A stretch of DNA of 64,000 bases, taken from positions 1,736,001-1,800,000 of the forward strand of contig NZ_JAICDG010000002.1 in the NCBI RefSeq assembly GCF_022751215.1, written 5' to 3'. Under the pieces are notes generated by a model that worked only from the letters and a program-made list of their open reading frames with translations, searched no databases and was not told the DNA's origin. The translations under genes and the position numbers were made by a program. Below are positions 32,585 to 43,110 of the stretch, in pieces. Source of the stretch: Actinomadura terrae. GTDB taxonomy: Bacteria > Actinomycetota > Actinomycetes > Streptosporangiales > Streptosporangiaceae. Each line of letters opens with the position of its first letter. Position 1 is the first letter of the stretch.

Positions 32585-34169
32585 CGCCGCGTTCGCGGTG
32601 CTGCGCCGCCTCGGGCTGACGACGATCTTCGGCAACCCGGGGTCGACCGAGATCCCGTTCCTGACCGGGCTGCCGGACGACATGGCGTTCCGGCTGGCGC
32701 TGCACGAGGGCCCGGCCGTCGGGATCGCGACCGGCTGGGCGCTCGCGCGGGGCCGTCCGGCGCTGGTGAACCTGCACACGACCGCCGGGCTCGGCAACGC
32801 CGTGGCGGCGCTCGCCACCGCCCGCGCCAACCGGGCGCCGCTCGTGGTCGTCGTCGGCCAGCAGGACCGCCGCCACCTCGCGCACGACCCGTTCCTCGCG
32901 GGCAGGCTGGACGGCCTCGCCGGGGAGTACCCGGTGTGGACGCACCAGCCCGTCCGGGCGCAGGACGTGCCGGGCGCCCTCGCACGCGCCCACCACGAGG
33001 CCGTCACCGGCGCGGGCCCGGCGCTGGTCGCCGTCCCGATGGACGACTGGGACGCCCCGGCCGACCCCGGCCGGGGCGCCGCCCCGCTCGTCCTGCACCG
33101 ACCCCGCGCGGCGGACGGGGAGGGCGCCGCACGGCTCGCCGAGGCGCTCGGTACGGCCCGCGCCCCCGTGGTCGTCGCCGGGGCCGGCGCCGACGGGGCG
33201 GAGGCGTGGGACGCGCTGGCCGACCTCGCGGGCAGGCTGGGAGCGCCGGTGTGGCAGGAGCCGTTCGGGGCGCGGGCGGGCTTCCCGCAGGACCATCCCG
33301 CGTTCGCCGGGCACCTGCCGCCCGGACGGTCCGCGCTGCGAGCGGCGCTCACCGGTCACGACGTCCTCCTCGTCGTCGGCGCGCCGGTGTTCCGGCAGTA
33401 CCCGCGCGAGCCGGGGGAACTGGTGCCGGACGGCATGCGCGTCCTCCAGGTGACGGCCCATCCGGACGAGGCGCATGGCAGCGTCGCCGACCTCGCGGTG
33501 GTCGCCGACCCGGCGGGCGTGTGCCGCGCGGTGGCAGGGCGGCTTCCCGGCCGCGACACCGCGCCCCCGGCCCCGATGCCCGTCGCGGCTCCCGTTCCGG
33601 CGCCGGGGCCGGGGGAGCCGCTGCGACCCGCGCACGTGTTCGACCTCCTCGCCCGCCTCCTCCCGGCCGACGCGGTCGTGGTCGAGGAGACCCCGTCCAG
33701 CCGTCCCGAACTGCACCGCCGCGTGCGCGCCCGGGCGCCGCTGGGCTTCCTGAGCGCCGCCGCGGGCGGGCTCGGCTTCGGCCTCCCGGCGGCGGCCGGC
33801 GTGAAGCTCGGCGCTCCGGACCGCCCGGTCGTCGCGGTGCTGGGCGACGGGTCGTCGCTGTACGGGATCCAGGGACTGTGGAGCGCGGCGCACTACGGAG
33901 CGGGCGTGCTCTACGTCGTCCTCGCGAACGGCGGCTACGCGATCATGGACCGGCTCGCCGAGCGGGCCGGGCCGGGGAAGGCGCCGTGGCCGGGGTTCGC
34001 GGAGGTCCGCGTGTCCGCGATCGCCGAGGGTTTCGGCTGCCCGGCGCGGCGGATCACCTCGCACGAGGAGCTGGCGCGGGTGCTGACCGAGGAGCTGCCG
34101 TCCCTCCGCGACCGGCGGACGCCCCTGCTGCTCGACATCGACGTCGCCGCCGACCCCGCTTATGGATGA
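32532..34169 (+). CDS. mdlC: Thiamine-diphosphate enzyme, benzoylformate decarboxylase-like
   Basis: A 545-residue ThDP enzyme resembling benzoylformate decarboxylase, which makes benzaldehyde and CO2. The activating Glu is in 'LALHEGPAVGIATG'; BFD's Ser in 'FGNPGSTEIPF' and first His in 'LVNLHTTAGLGN' are present. The ThDP motif is 'AVLGDGSSLYGIQGLW' to 'VVLANGGY'. The segment matching BFD's second catalytic His (V-F-R-Y-H-Q-Y) reads 'GAPVFRQYPREPG', so Tyr sits where His is expected. The reaction may differ or the substrate may be a substituted phenylglyoxylate. The ATG at 32532 has GAAGG at suitable spacing; 32523 is an alternative. The adjacent aldehyde dehydrogenase supports the assignment. 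Confidence 0.8.
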   Translation: MRDRPPVDGRPAAVSVRDAAFAVLRRLGLTTIFGNPGSTEIPFLTGLPDDMAFRLALHEGPAVGIATGWALARGRPALVNLHTTAGLGNAVAALATARANRAPLVVVVGQQDRRHLAHDPFLAGRLDGLAGEYPVWTHQPVRAQDVPGALARAHHEAVTGAGPALVAVPMDDWDAPADPGRGAAPLVLHRPRAADGEGAARLAEALGTARAPVVVAGAGADGAEAWDALADLAGRLGAPVWQEPFGARAGFPQDHPAFAGHLPPGRSALRAALTGHDVLLVVGAPVFRQYPREPGELVPDGMRVLQVTAHPDEAHGSVADLAVVADPAGVCRAVAGRLPGRDTAPPAPMPVAAPVPAPGPGEPLRPAHVFDLLARLLPADAVVVEETPSSRPELHRRVRARAPLGFLSAAAGGLGFGLPAAAGVKLGAPDRPVVAVLGDGSSLYGIQGLWSAAHYGAGVLYVVLANGGYAIMDRLAERAGPGKAPWPGFAEVRVSAIAEGFGCPARRITSHEELARVLTEELPSLRDRRTPLLLDIDVAADPAYG

Positions 34170-34226
34170 CGATTCCGCCCCGGTCGCGAATTACCCGGGC
34201 GGTATTCGGGGGCGATTTCATCGCCG

Positions 34227-34239
34227 TCCATTCAACGGA
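34227..34239. promoter_or_regulatory. TCCATTCAACGGA, site 2 of the IclR-island motif
   Basis: Matches the perfect palindrome at 27517-27529 at 12 of 13 positions and shares an upstream CG. It lies about 120 bases upstream of the NTF2-like gene at 34358, in the only sizeable gap of this rightward gene run, so it may be an operator for a second promoter in the island. Confidence 0.5.
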
Positions 34240-34357
34240 CCGGGTGCGGCGCCCGGTCGCCACCCGATCCTAGGCTTCGAGGAACGGCCGGACCTCGATT
34301 CGATCTTTTCCTTCCGGCCGCGAACCTGTGATTTCCGGACTGCCGAGGAGTGGTGCC

Positions 34358-34969
34358 ATGAAGGTTTTCGACGTACGGGAGATCACCCGAGGGGTCGACG
34401 CGGCGCTTGAGGTGACCCGCGACCCGAGGCACCGGCACATGCTGAAGAACTACCGCAGGCACGCGCTGCTGGAGGTGTCGGGTTTCTGGGAGGACATCCT
34501 CATTCCGGCGATGACCGTCGAACATCCCCTCTACCGGCTCACCGAGCGCGGGCGGACGCACGTGTGCGACGGCATGGAAGAGGTCCGCGCGTTCTACCGC
34601 GAGATCGTCGACAACGGCGTGAACGTCTTCGGCGCGCTGGAGGAGGAGGTCGCCGTCTCCGATTACGGAATCTTCATCGAGGCCGTTTTCGCGCAGGTCG
34701 TTCGGGGCACCGATGCCGCGCTCGCCGGTGAGGACGTCGACCCCGGCGGTACCTACCAGATCTCGCACCGGTTCGCCGCCGCGTGGCCCTACCGCGACGG
34801 GCGGCTCGTCGGCGAGTTCATCTACGACGACACCGGAAGCTGGCGTTTCGACGAGGTGGACGCGTCCGCGCTCATGTCCCCGGCCGAGGCGCGCGAAGCC
34901 CTCGCGCCCTATTTGGAGCAGAGCCCCCTTTCCGAGATCGAGGACGGCCTTCGCCTCTTCCGGGGCTGA
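34358..34969 (+). CDS. NTF2/SnoaL-like protein, unknown function
   Basis: A 203-residue soluble protein. 'GFWEDILIPAMTVEHPLYRL' and 'GMEEVRAFYREIVDNGVN' are the helix and pocket features of the SnoaL/NTF2-like fold, and 'YRDGRLVGEFIYDDTGSWRF' the later beta strands. Some members are cyclases, isomerases or dehydratases; others bind ligands. The start at 34358 has GAGGAG upstream. The following amidohydrolase is 17 bases away, so the two proteins probably act on the same aromatic compound. The exact function is not recognisable. Confidence 0.7.
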   Translation: MKVFDVREITRGVDAALEVTRDPRHRHMLKNYRRHALLEVSGFWEDILIPAMTVEHPLYRLTERGRTHVCDGMEEVRAFYREIVDNGVNVFGALEEEVAVSDYGIFIEAVFAQVVRGTDAALAGEDVDPGGTYQISHRFAAAWPYRDGRLVGEFIYDDTGSWRFDEVDASALMSPAEAREALAPYLEQSPLSEIEDGLRLFRG

Positions 34970-34986
34970 ACTGAAAGGAGAGCGAG

Positions 34987-35946
34987 ATGGCCACGCTCAA
35001 TGGCGGGTACGTCGACGTCCACGCGCACTTCACGCCGCCGAGCACCGAGGAGGAACGGGTGCGCGGCTGGCAGGCCATGCTGGCGAAGGGAATCTATTTC
35101 CGCGAACCCCACGAATGGTCGCTGGAACGCACCCTCGCGTACATGGACGCGTCCGGCACCGCCATGCAGATGCTCAGCAACATCCCTGGTGACCTGCGGC
35201 GACTTCGCGCGTCCAACGACTACGGCGCGTCGCTGGTGGCGTCCCACCCGTCCCGGTTCGGCCTGCTGGCGGCCCTGCCCACCGACGATCCCGCGGCAGC
35301 CGTGAACGAAGCGGGACGCGCCCGCGACGACCTCGACGCCGACGGGTTCGCGGTGACGACGAACTACAAGGGGGTTCACCTGGGGCACGAATCCCTCGAC
35401 CCGCTGTGGGAGCGGCTCGACGACTGGGCGGCGGTGGTGTTCGTCCATCCCGACGCGCGCCTCCCGCCGGTTCTCGACCATCCCGTCCCGCTGTACGAGG
35501 TGGCCTTCGACACCGCGCGGACGGTGTTCGACATGGTCTTCCGCAAGACGTTCGCGCGGTACCCGAACATCACCTTCGTGATCGCCCACTGCGGCGGCGC
35601 GTTCCCCGCCCTCACCGGACGGCTGGAACTGCTGGGAAACGAGTCGTGGGTCCCGCAGGGAGTGACGGCGGAAGAGGTCGACCGCCAGACTTCCACCCTT
35701 TATGTCGACACCGCCGCCACGGCGTTCCCCCATTCCCTGCTCCCGGCGATGGCGACGGTCGGGGCAGACCACATCGTCTACGGGAGCGACTGGGGCGCGC
35801 CCTGCACGACCGAGGCCACGGCCGAGTCGAACCGCACGAGCCTCCTGGAATGCGGCGCGCTTTCCGCCGATGAGGCGGACGCCGTCGGCGGTCGCGCGCT
35901 CGAACTCTTCCCCCGCGCGGCGCAGCGCATAGCCGACGCCGAGTAG
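34987..35946 (+). CDS. ACMSD/gamma-resorcylate decarboxylase-type amidohydrolase
   Basis: A 319-residue amidohydrolase-2 protein. Metal ligands: 'GYVDVHAHFTPP' (H-x-H), 'AVVFVHPDARLPP' (His), 'FVIAHCGGAFPALTGRLE' (His) and 'HIVYGSDWGAP' (Asp). This is the pattern of ACMSD-related decarboxylases, which includes gamma-resorcylate, 5-carboxyvanillate and iso-orotate decarboxylases; hydrolases also occur in the group. Good AAGGAGAG before the ATG. In this island a non-oxidative decarboxylase that converts a hydroxybenzoate to a phenol or resorcinol would link the acid-forming enzymes to the hydroxyquinol branch. Confidence 0.82.
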   Translation: MATLNGGYVDVHAHFTPPSTEEERVRGWQAMLAKGIYFREPHEWSLERTLAYMDASGTAMQMLSNIPGDLRRLRASNDYGASLVASHPSRFGLLAALPTDDPAAAVNEAGRARDDLDADGFAVTTNYKGVHLGHESLDPLWERLDDWAAVVFVHPDARLPPVLDHPVPLYEVAFDTARTVFDMVFRKTFARYPNITFVIAHCGGAFPALTGRLELLGNESWVPQGVTAEEVDRQTSTLYVDTAATAFPHSLLPAMATVGADHIVYGSDWGAPCTTEATAESNRTSLLECGALSADEADAVGGRALELFPRAAQRIADAE

Positions 35947-36036
35947 AACCGCCGCGCTTCACAGCTCCCCACACGAGTGACGTGCCCTCTTCGGCGCGCC
36001 GCATATGTCCCACTCCAACTCATGGGGAGTCTCTTC

Positions 36037-37293
36037 ATGTCCGCCATCAGGCGTGCCCAACGGCAGAACACCCTCGTCCTCATCATGTTCTTCGCGGCCG
36101 GGATCGTCTTCCTCGACCGTTTCGGCATCACCTTCCTCTTCCCGCAGATCGGTGACGAGCTGCACCTGAGCAACAGCCGGCTCGGGTCGCTGGTCTCCGT
36201 CACGGCCGTGGCGTGGGCGATCTCCAGCCTGATCTTCTCCGTCGTGTCCGACCGGCTCGGCGGCCGGACGAAATGGATGATCGTCGCGAGCCTGGTGCTG
36301 TTCTCGTGCGCGGTCGGGCTGATCGCGCTCGCCCCGAACTACGAGACGATGCTGCTGCTCCGCGCGCTCATCGGCTTCTGCGAGGGCCCGGCGCTGCCGC
36401 TGATCCAGGGGGCGGTCGCCCGGTCGTCGTCGCCGGAGCGGCGCGGGCGCGACATGGGCGTCGTCATCGCCGGGACGCTGCTCATCGGCAGCGCGCTCGC
36501 CCCGGGCATCATGATCGGGCTCGCGACGGCGCTGGGCTGGCGGCTCGCGTTCCCGCTCGTCGCCGTCCCCGGTATCGCGGTCGCGGTCCTCGTGGCGGTC
36601 TTCATGCGCGAGGACGGCCCGTCCGACGCGGACGCCCCGCGCGTCCGGGCCCGTGACTTCCGGCTCGTCCTCGCCGACCGCAACGTCCCGCTGACGCTGC
36701 TCGGCTCGACGGTCTGCATCGGCTCCAGCATCGGCTTCGGCACGTTCGCGCCCGCCTACCTCCACGACGAGGGGCTCTCCCGGGGCACCGCGACGCTCGT
36801 CCTCACCGCGTACGGCTGCGTCATCGCGCTCGGCAGCGTCGTCGCCCCGGCCGTGTCGGACCGGGTGGGACGCAGACCCGCGCTGTTCGCCGCCGCCGTC
36901 GCCAGCGGGCTCGTGCCGGTGTTCTTCGTGCTGTTCGCCCATTCGGTGCCGCTGCTCCTGGTGTCGTTGGTCGTCGGGCTGGTGGCGGGCGGGTCGCTGA
37001 CGCTCGTCACCTACGTGGTGCCCGGCGAGTCGGTGCCCCGCGAGCTGATGGCGACGGCGTTCGCCCTCCAGATCGCGGTGGGCGAGACGGTCGGCGGGGC
37101 GCTCGGCCCGCAGATCGGCGGCGCGGTCGCCGACGCCACCCACAGCCTCGCGAACGCCCTGCTGCTGTACGGCGCCGCGCCGCTGGTGCTGGCCGTGGTC
37201 GCCCTGCTGATCCGCGAGACCTCTCCCCGCGCGGGCAGGGCGACGCCCAAGCAGAGCGCCCCGGACGCGAGCGGCGAGGCCGCCCTCTCCTGA
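36037..37293 (+). CDS. MFS transporter
   Basis: A 418-residue permease with about 12 hydrophobic spans. 'FFAAGIVFLDRFGITFLFPQ' is span 1, 'FSVVSDRLGGRTKWMI' the loop 2-3 motif and 'RALIGFCEGPALPLIQGAVA' span 4-5. The sequence style is that of metabolite/aromatic-acid permeases (ACS-like). ATG at 36037 is preceded by GGGGAG; 36022 is an alternative. It ends the rightward run and is closed by a strong hairpin. It is the second MFS importer or exporter in the island. Confidence 0.88.
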   Translation: MSAIRRAQRQNTLVLIMFFAAGIVFLDRFGITFLFPQIGDELHLSNSRLGSLVSVTAVAWAISSLIFSVVSDRLGGRTKWMIVASLVLFSCAVGLIALAPNYETMLLLRALIGFCEGPALPLIQGAVARSSSPERRGRDMGVVIAGTLLIGSALAPGIMIGLATALGWRLAFPLVAVPGIAVAVLVAVFMREDGPSDADAPRVRARDFRLVLADRNVPLTLLGSTVCIGSSIGFGTFAPAYLHDEGLSRGTATLVLTAYGCVIALGSVVAPAVSDRVGRRPALFAAAVASGLVPVFFVLFAHSVPLLLVSLVVGLVAGGSLTLVTYVVPGESVPRELMATAFALQIAVGETVGGALGPQIGGAVADATHSLANALLLYGAAPLVLAVVALLIRETSPRAGRATPKQSAPDASGEAALS

Positions 37294-37301
37294 CCAGCAC
37301 A

Positions 37302-37333
37302 AAGGCCCGCCCCCCTCGCAGGGGGCGGGCCTT
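37302..37333. terminator. Terminator hairpin between convergent MFS and esterase genes
   Basis: A perfect 13-bp stem, AAGGCCCGCCCCC with GGGGGCGGGCCTT, six or seven-base loop. It lies 8 bases after the MFS stop and 14 bases from the stop of the convergent esterase, so it likely ends both transcripts. Confidence 0.85.
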
Positions 37334-37346
37334 CCGATGTGCGGGA

Positions 37347-38279
37347 TCAGCCGAGCAGGGCGCCGAGGAGGCCGGTCAGCTCGGACACGGCCGCGTCGGC
37401 GGCGGGCGACAGGCCGGGCATGCCGAAGAACGGGTGGATGAGGCCCGGGTAGAGGCGCAGCGCGGTCGGGACGCCCACCTCCAGCAGCCGCGCCGCGTAC
37501 ACCGTGCCGTCATCGCGGAGCGGATCGAAGCCCGCCACCCCGATCACCGCCGGGGCGGCGCCGGACAGGTCGGGCGTCAGGGCCGGGGACACGCGCGGGT
37601 CGGCGGCGAGGGCGTCGTCGGCGCCGAAGTAGAGCGTCCTGATGACGTCCAGGTCGTCGCGCGTCAGGAAGTAGCCGTCGGCGTTCTCCTCGACGGACGG
37701 GTACCGCGCCGCGAAGTTCGTCACCGGCGAGGCGAGCAGCTGGCCCGCCACCGGAAGTCCCTCGCCGCGCGCCCGCAGCGCCGTGACCGCCGCGAGGTTG
37801 GCGCCCGAGCTCTCCCCGGCGAGGCCGACGCGCGCGGGGTCGCCGCCGAGGTCTCCGATCGACCCGTGGACCCAGCGCAGCGCGGCCGTCGCGTCCTCGA
37901 CCGCGCCCGGGAACGGGTGCTCGGGCGCGAGCCGGTAGCCGACCGACACCACGACGGCGCCGAGGTCGTGCGCCAGGCGGCGCGCGACGTCCTGCGTGAG
38001 GTGGGTGCTGCCCATGACGAAGCCGCCCGGGTGGAAGTACAGGACGGTCGGCACCGGGCCCGGCGCGTCCAGGACGGGCCGGACGACCTTGAGCCGCAGC
38101 CCCGAGACGACGACGTCCTCGACGCCCTCCACGGGGGCGAACCGCGCGGGGTCCCAGTTCCCCTCGATCGCGGCCCGCATGCGTTCGCGCATCTCGGCGG
38201 GGGTGCCGGCGAAGCCGGGCGGGGCGCCGGCGGAGCGCAGCGCGGACAGGAACCCGGCGACGGCGGGGTCGAGTGACAT
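37347..38279 (-). CDS. Alpha/beta hydrolase, hormone-sensitive-lipase (HSL) family esterase
   Basis: A 310-residue esterase. The HSL oxyanion motif normally H-G-G-G reads 'VLYFHPGGFVMGS', the nucleophile elbow is 'VGLAGESSGANLAAV', and the acid and His are in 'GFDPLRDDGTVYA' and 'LIHPFFGMPG'. It hydrolyses short esters, perhaps of an aromatic or lactone. Third gene of the minus-strand operon after the FAD monooxygenase and amidohydrolase, starting 29 bases after the latter. Confidence 0.9.
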   Translation of the reverse strand: MSLDPAVAGFLSALRSAGAPPGFAGTPAEMRERMRAAIEGNWDPARFAPVEGVEDVVVSGLRLKVVRPVLDAPGPVPTVLYFHPGGFVMGSTHLTQDVARRLAHDLGAVVVSVGYRLAPEHPFPGAVEDATAALRWVHGSIGDLGGDPARVGLAGESSGANLAAVTALRARGEGLPVAGQLLASPVTNFAARYPSVEENADGYFLTRDDLDVIRTLYFGADDALAADPRVSPALTPDLSGAAPAVIGVAGFDPLRDDGTVYAARLLEVGVPTALRLYPGLIHPFFGMPGLSPAADAAVSELTGLLGALLG

Positions 38280-38308
38280 GGCGGCCTTTCGGAGTTGGAC
38301 GGGACGGA

Positions 38309-39642
38309 TCAGCCGAGGAGGCGGCGCTGGGAGGCCAGCGCCAGCTCCCGGGCCCGGTCGTAGCGGTCGCCGACGAGGGCGCCGGCGCGCTTGCGGACGG
38401 CGCCGTCGACCAGGACGGTGTCGACGTTGCCGGGGTGCGCGGCGGTGACCAGCGCGGCCACCGGGTCGGTGACGGGGAACAGGTTGGGGTCGCCCGCGCG
38501 GACGAGGACGACGTCGGCGCGCTTGCCGGGGGTGAGGCTGCCGACGCGGTCGCCGAGCCCGAGCGTGTCGGCGCCGCCCTGGGTCGCCATCGCGAAGACG
38601 TCGGCGGCGGTGAACGGGCCGAGCCGGTCGGCGAACCGCGAGCGGCCCTCGGCGAGCTGGCTGCGGTGCGCGGCGAGGGCCGCGCGCATCTGCGTGAACA
38701 GGTCGGCGGCCCCGGCGGTCTCGGTGTCGGTGCTCAGCCCGGCCGTGATCCCGAACGCGCGCACCCGGTCGATCGGGGTGTGGCCGATGCCGGGGAGGGC
38801 CTGCTCGTGCTGCGGCGCGAGCGCCACGGTCGCGCCGCTCGCCGCGATCATCGCGAACTCCTCGTCGGACGACTCGCTGCAATGCACGAAGTTCAGGTCG
38901 GGGCCGAGCAGCCCCGCCCGCTCCAGTTGCGCGATGGCCGCCAGCGCGCCGAACTCCGTCCCGCACCCCATGTGGATGGAGACGCGGATGCCGAGGTCGC
39001 GCGCCATCGCGAGGTCGGCGCGGGTCGCCGCGAGCGTGGCCAGCTCGGGGCCGCGCCCCGCGAGGTGCAGGGTGACCAGGCCGCCGTCGTCCGGCAGCAG
39101 GTCGCGGCGGATCCGCCGGACGTCGCCGGTGTGCGGGCGGTCGCTGCCCGAGATCCAGGCCGGGAGGTCCACGAGCGGCCAGCCGTGCCCGAACACCGCG
39201 CGGACGCCGCTGTCGCGCAGCGCCGCGACGGCCCGGTCGGCGTGCCCGGGCGAGTTCTGGACGTGGGACCAGTCCATCAGCGTGGTCGTGCCCGCGTCGA
39301 GGGCCGACAGCGCGCCGAGCAGGTTCCCGGCGTAGACGTCCTCGGGCCGGTAGCGCGGGCCGAGCCGTCCGAACATCTCGCCGAAGTAGGCCGGCAGGTC
39401 GAGTTCGGTGCACCGGTGCCGGACGGCGGACTGCCACGTGTGCTTGTGCGTGTCGACCAGCCCGGGGAACACGAGCATGCCGCTCGCGTCGATCACCTCG
39501 GAGACGCCGTGCTCCCGCAGGCCGGGGCCGACGGCGCCGATCACACCGTCCTCGACCAGGACGTCGCACCCGGTGATCGTGCCGAGCGCCGGGTCGCCGG
39601 TGACGACCCAGCCGTTCTCGATGAGGATGCCGCCGCGTTCGC

Positions 39643-39646
<4 letters not shown>
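38309..39646 (-). CDS. Amidohydrolase family protein (SAH/atrazine-type deaminase-like)
   Basis: A 445-residue amidohydrolase. 'MLVFPGLVDTHKHTWQSAV' holds the H-x-H, 'IRVSIHMGCGTEFG' and 'DLNFVHCSESSDEEFA' the next His ligands, and 'ITAGLSTDTETAGAADLFTQ' the catalytic Asp; 'GSLTPGKRADVVLVRAG' closes the fold. This is the cytosine-deaminase/TrzA/AtzB-like subtype, active on heterocyclic amines or chlorides. Its ATG overlaps the stop of the FAD monooxygenase gene (ATGA), so it is translated with an aromatic hydroxylase. Substrate unknown; an amine- or halogen-substituted aromatic is conceivable. Confidence 0.87.
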
Positions 39647-41145
<1,499 letters not shown>

Positions 41146-41254
41146 GTACTGCCTCCACTGGAGCAGCCGTTGTACGGCTCCTTGACCGGCATGCGGTCAT
41201 CACGGCCGCATTTCCGCAGCATCGAGCCGGTGAAGACGGCCGTCAATCGGGTCG

Positions 41255-41280
41255 TCCATTCAATGTTCAACCCCTTGAAC
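41255..41280. promoter_or_regulatory. Divergent operator region: TCCATTCAATG plus GTTCAA-CCCC-TTGAAC
   Basis: Site 3 of the TCCATTCAA motif (41255-41265) runs directly into a perfect 6-bp inverted repeat GTTCAA-N4-TTGAAC (41265-41280). It lies between the FAD hydroxylase start (41145) and the IclR start (41375), so it is well placed for an IclR protein controlling both directions. The surrounding 100 bases are AT-richer than the genome average. Confidence 0.6.
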
Positions 41281-41374
41281 TGCGTAAATATCGGCGGCAT
41301 AGTCTGTACGGCAACAGCGGACTTCCGACCGGACAACGGTCGAGCACCGCACCCCCCGGCCGGGAAGGAGCCAT

Positions 41375-42181
41375 ATGCCGCGTGAGAACGCCGGCCCGGA
41401 CTTCGTCGAGGCCCTGGCCCGCGGGCTCGACGTCCTCCGGTGCTTCGGCTCGCGTCCCGTGCCGATGTCCCTCACCGAGATCGCGACCGCGACCGGGCTC
41501 GCCCGGCCGACCGCGCGCCGCATCGTGCGCACGCTCGAACACCTCGGGTACGCGCGCACCTCGCCCGAGGGGGTCGTGCTCACGCCGCGCGTCCTGGAGC
41601 TCGGCGTCGCCTACACGCTCTCGGCCGGGCTGTGGGAGGTCGCGCTCCCGCACCTGCGCGACCTCGTGGAACGCACCGAGCAGGCGGCGTCCGTCGCCGA
41701 GCTGGACGGCTCGGACGTCATCTACGTCGCGCGCGTCGAGGTCCCCAAGGTCGTCTCCGTCAACGTCACGGTGGGCATGCGCCTCCCCGCCGCGAGCACG
41801 GCGCTCGGCAAGGTGCTCCTCGCGTCCCTGGGCGACGGCGACCTGCGCGAGGCGCTCCGCACGCCGAGCCGGTCGCCGCACCGGGCGCACCGCCCGAGAC
41901 CGGCGGGGGAGATCGAGGCCGAGCTGCGGGAAGTGCGCGCCCGCGGCTGGGCGTCGACCGACGGGGAGGCGGCGCCCGGAATCCGCTCGGTCGCCGCGCC
42001 GCTGCGCGACGGCGACGGCCGGACGGTCGCGGCCGTCAACCTCGCCGCGCTCGCCGCCGAGGTCGGCCCGCGCGAGCTCGTCGACGACCTGCTGCCGCTG
42101 CTGCTCCAGACGACCGGCGCGATCGGGCGCGACTACGAGCTGATCCACGCCGCGCCGCAGCGGTCCGTCCGCCGGACGTGA
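41375..42181 (+). CDS. IclR family transcriptional regulator (PcaR/PobR-like)
   Basis: A 268-residue IclR regulator. HTH: 'RPVPMSLTEIATATGLARPT' with 'ARRIVRTLEHLGYART'; effector domain: 'AASVAELDGSDVIYVARVEV', 'VGMRLPAASTALGKVLLASL' and 'WASTDGEAAPGIRSVAAPLR'. This subgroup includes PcaR, PcaU and PobR, which respond to protocatechuate or beta-ketoadipate. The start has GGAAGGAG. It is 32 bases upstream of the hydroxyquinol dioxygenase and probably controls it, itself and the divergent hydroxylase operon. Confidence 0.93.
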   Translation: MPRENAGPDFVEALARGLDVLRCFGSRPVPMSLTEIATATGLARPTARRIVRTLEHLGYARTSPEGVVLTPRVLELGVAYTLSAGLWEVALPHLRDLVERTEQAASVAELDGSDVIYVARVEVPKVVSVNVTVGMRLPAASTALGKVLLASLGDGDLREALRTPSRSPHRAHRPRPAGEIEAELREVRARGWASTDGEAAPGIRSVAAPLRDGDGRTVAAVNLAALAAEVGPRELVDDLLPLLLQTTGAIGRDYELIHAAPQRSVRRT

Positions 42182-42213
42182 CCGCCTCCCCGCCCCGACC
42201 CCGAAAGGTGACC

Positions 42214-43107
42214 ATGGAATCGGCAGAGCTGTTCAGCGAGGAGCGGTCGGCCGAGGTGGTCGCGGCCAGCCTCGCCGCGACGCCCGACCCGCGACTGCGG
42301 CGGGTGCTGACCTCGCTCGTCCGGCACCTGCACGACTTCGTCAAGGACGTCGAACTGACGGAAGCCGAGTGGGCGACGGCGATCGGCTATCTCACCGACA
42401 CCGGGAAGACGTGCACGGACACGCGGCAGGAGTTCATCCTGCTCTCCGACGTCCTCGGCGTCTCGATGCTGGTCGAGACGATCAACAACCGGGCGGGCGG
42501 GGGCCTCACCGAGTCCACGGTCGAGGGGCCCTTCCACATGGTCGCCTCGCCGCCGCGCGCGCTGGGCGCCGACATCGCCGAGGACGGGAAGGGCGCGCCG
42601 TGCCTGGTCACCGGTAGCGTGACGGGACCGGACGGGCGGCCCGTGCCCGGCGCGACCGTCGATGTGTGGCAGGCCAACGACGAGGGCTACTACGACGTGC
42701 AGCAGCCGGACGTCCAGCCCGCGCTGAACCTGCGCGGCCTGTTCACGGCCGATGACGAGGGCCGGTTCTGGTTCCGCTCGATCGTCCCGCGCCACTACCC
42801 GATCCCGCAGGACGGCCCGGTCGGCAGGCTGCTGGAGGCGACGGCCCGGCATCCGAACCGTCCGGCGCACATCCACTTCGAGGTGTCGGCGCCCGGATAC
42901 CGCACGGTGACGACGCACCTGTTCGTCGCGGACACGCCCTACATCGACTCCGACGCGGTGTTCGGGGTCAAGCCCAGCCTGGTCCGCGAGTTCCCCACGG
43001 TCGACGACCCGGAGCGCGCCGCCCGGGTCGGCCTGCCCAACCCGTTCCGCACGGTGAACTTCGACGTCGTCCTCCGCCCTGCCGGCGCCCACGCACAGGA
43101 AGACTGA
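42214..43107 (+). CDS. Intradiol dioxygenase, hydroxyquinol 1,2-dioxygenase type
   Basis: A 297-residue non-haem Fe(III) dioxygenase. N-terminal helical dimerisation domain ('HDFVKDVELTEAEWATAIGY'), then the beta-sandwich with the intradiol signature around 'GATVDVWQANDEGYYDVQQP' (Fe Tyr), 'FWFRSIVPRHYPIPQDGPVG' (Fe Tyr) and 'RPAHIHFEVSAPGY' (Fe His pair). 'PVGRLLEATARHPNRPAHIH' is characteristic of hydroxyquinol rather than catechol dioxygenases. It cleaves 1,2,4-trihydroxybenzene to maleylacetate; the next gene, three bases on, is maleylacetate reductase, which supports this. Confidence 0.93.
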   Translation: MESAELFSEERSAEVVAASLAATPDPRLRRVLTSLVRHLHDFVKDVELTEAEWATAIGYLTDTGKTCTDTRQEFILLSDVLGVSMLVETINNRAGGGLTESTVEGPFHMVASPPRALGADIAEDGKGAPCLVTGSVTGPDGRPVPGATVDVWQANDEGYYDVQQPDVQPALNLRGLFTADDEGRFWFRSIVPRHYPIPQDGPVGRLLEATARHPNRPAHIHFEVSAPGYRTVTTHLFVADTPYIDSDAVFGVKPSLVREFPTVDDPERAARVGLPNPFRTVNFDVVLRPAGAHAQED

Positions 43108-43110
43108 TCC

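Noticed and set aside
29861..33352. A 1163-residue minus-strand frame opposite the aldehyde dehydrogenase, MFS and decarboxylase genes
   Set aside because: Antisense of three well-supported genes; repetitive Asp/Arg/Gly content and no motif.
27517..34239. TCCATTCAA repeats as attachment sites of an integrated element
   Set aside because: No integrase, transposase, tRNA or composition change at either copy, and a third copy lies in a promoter; an operator role is simpler.
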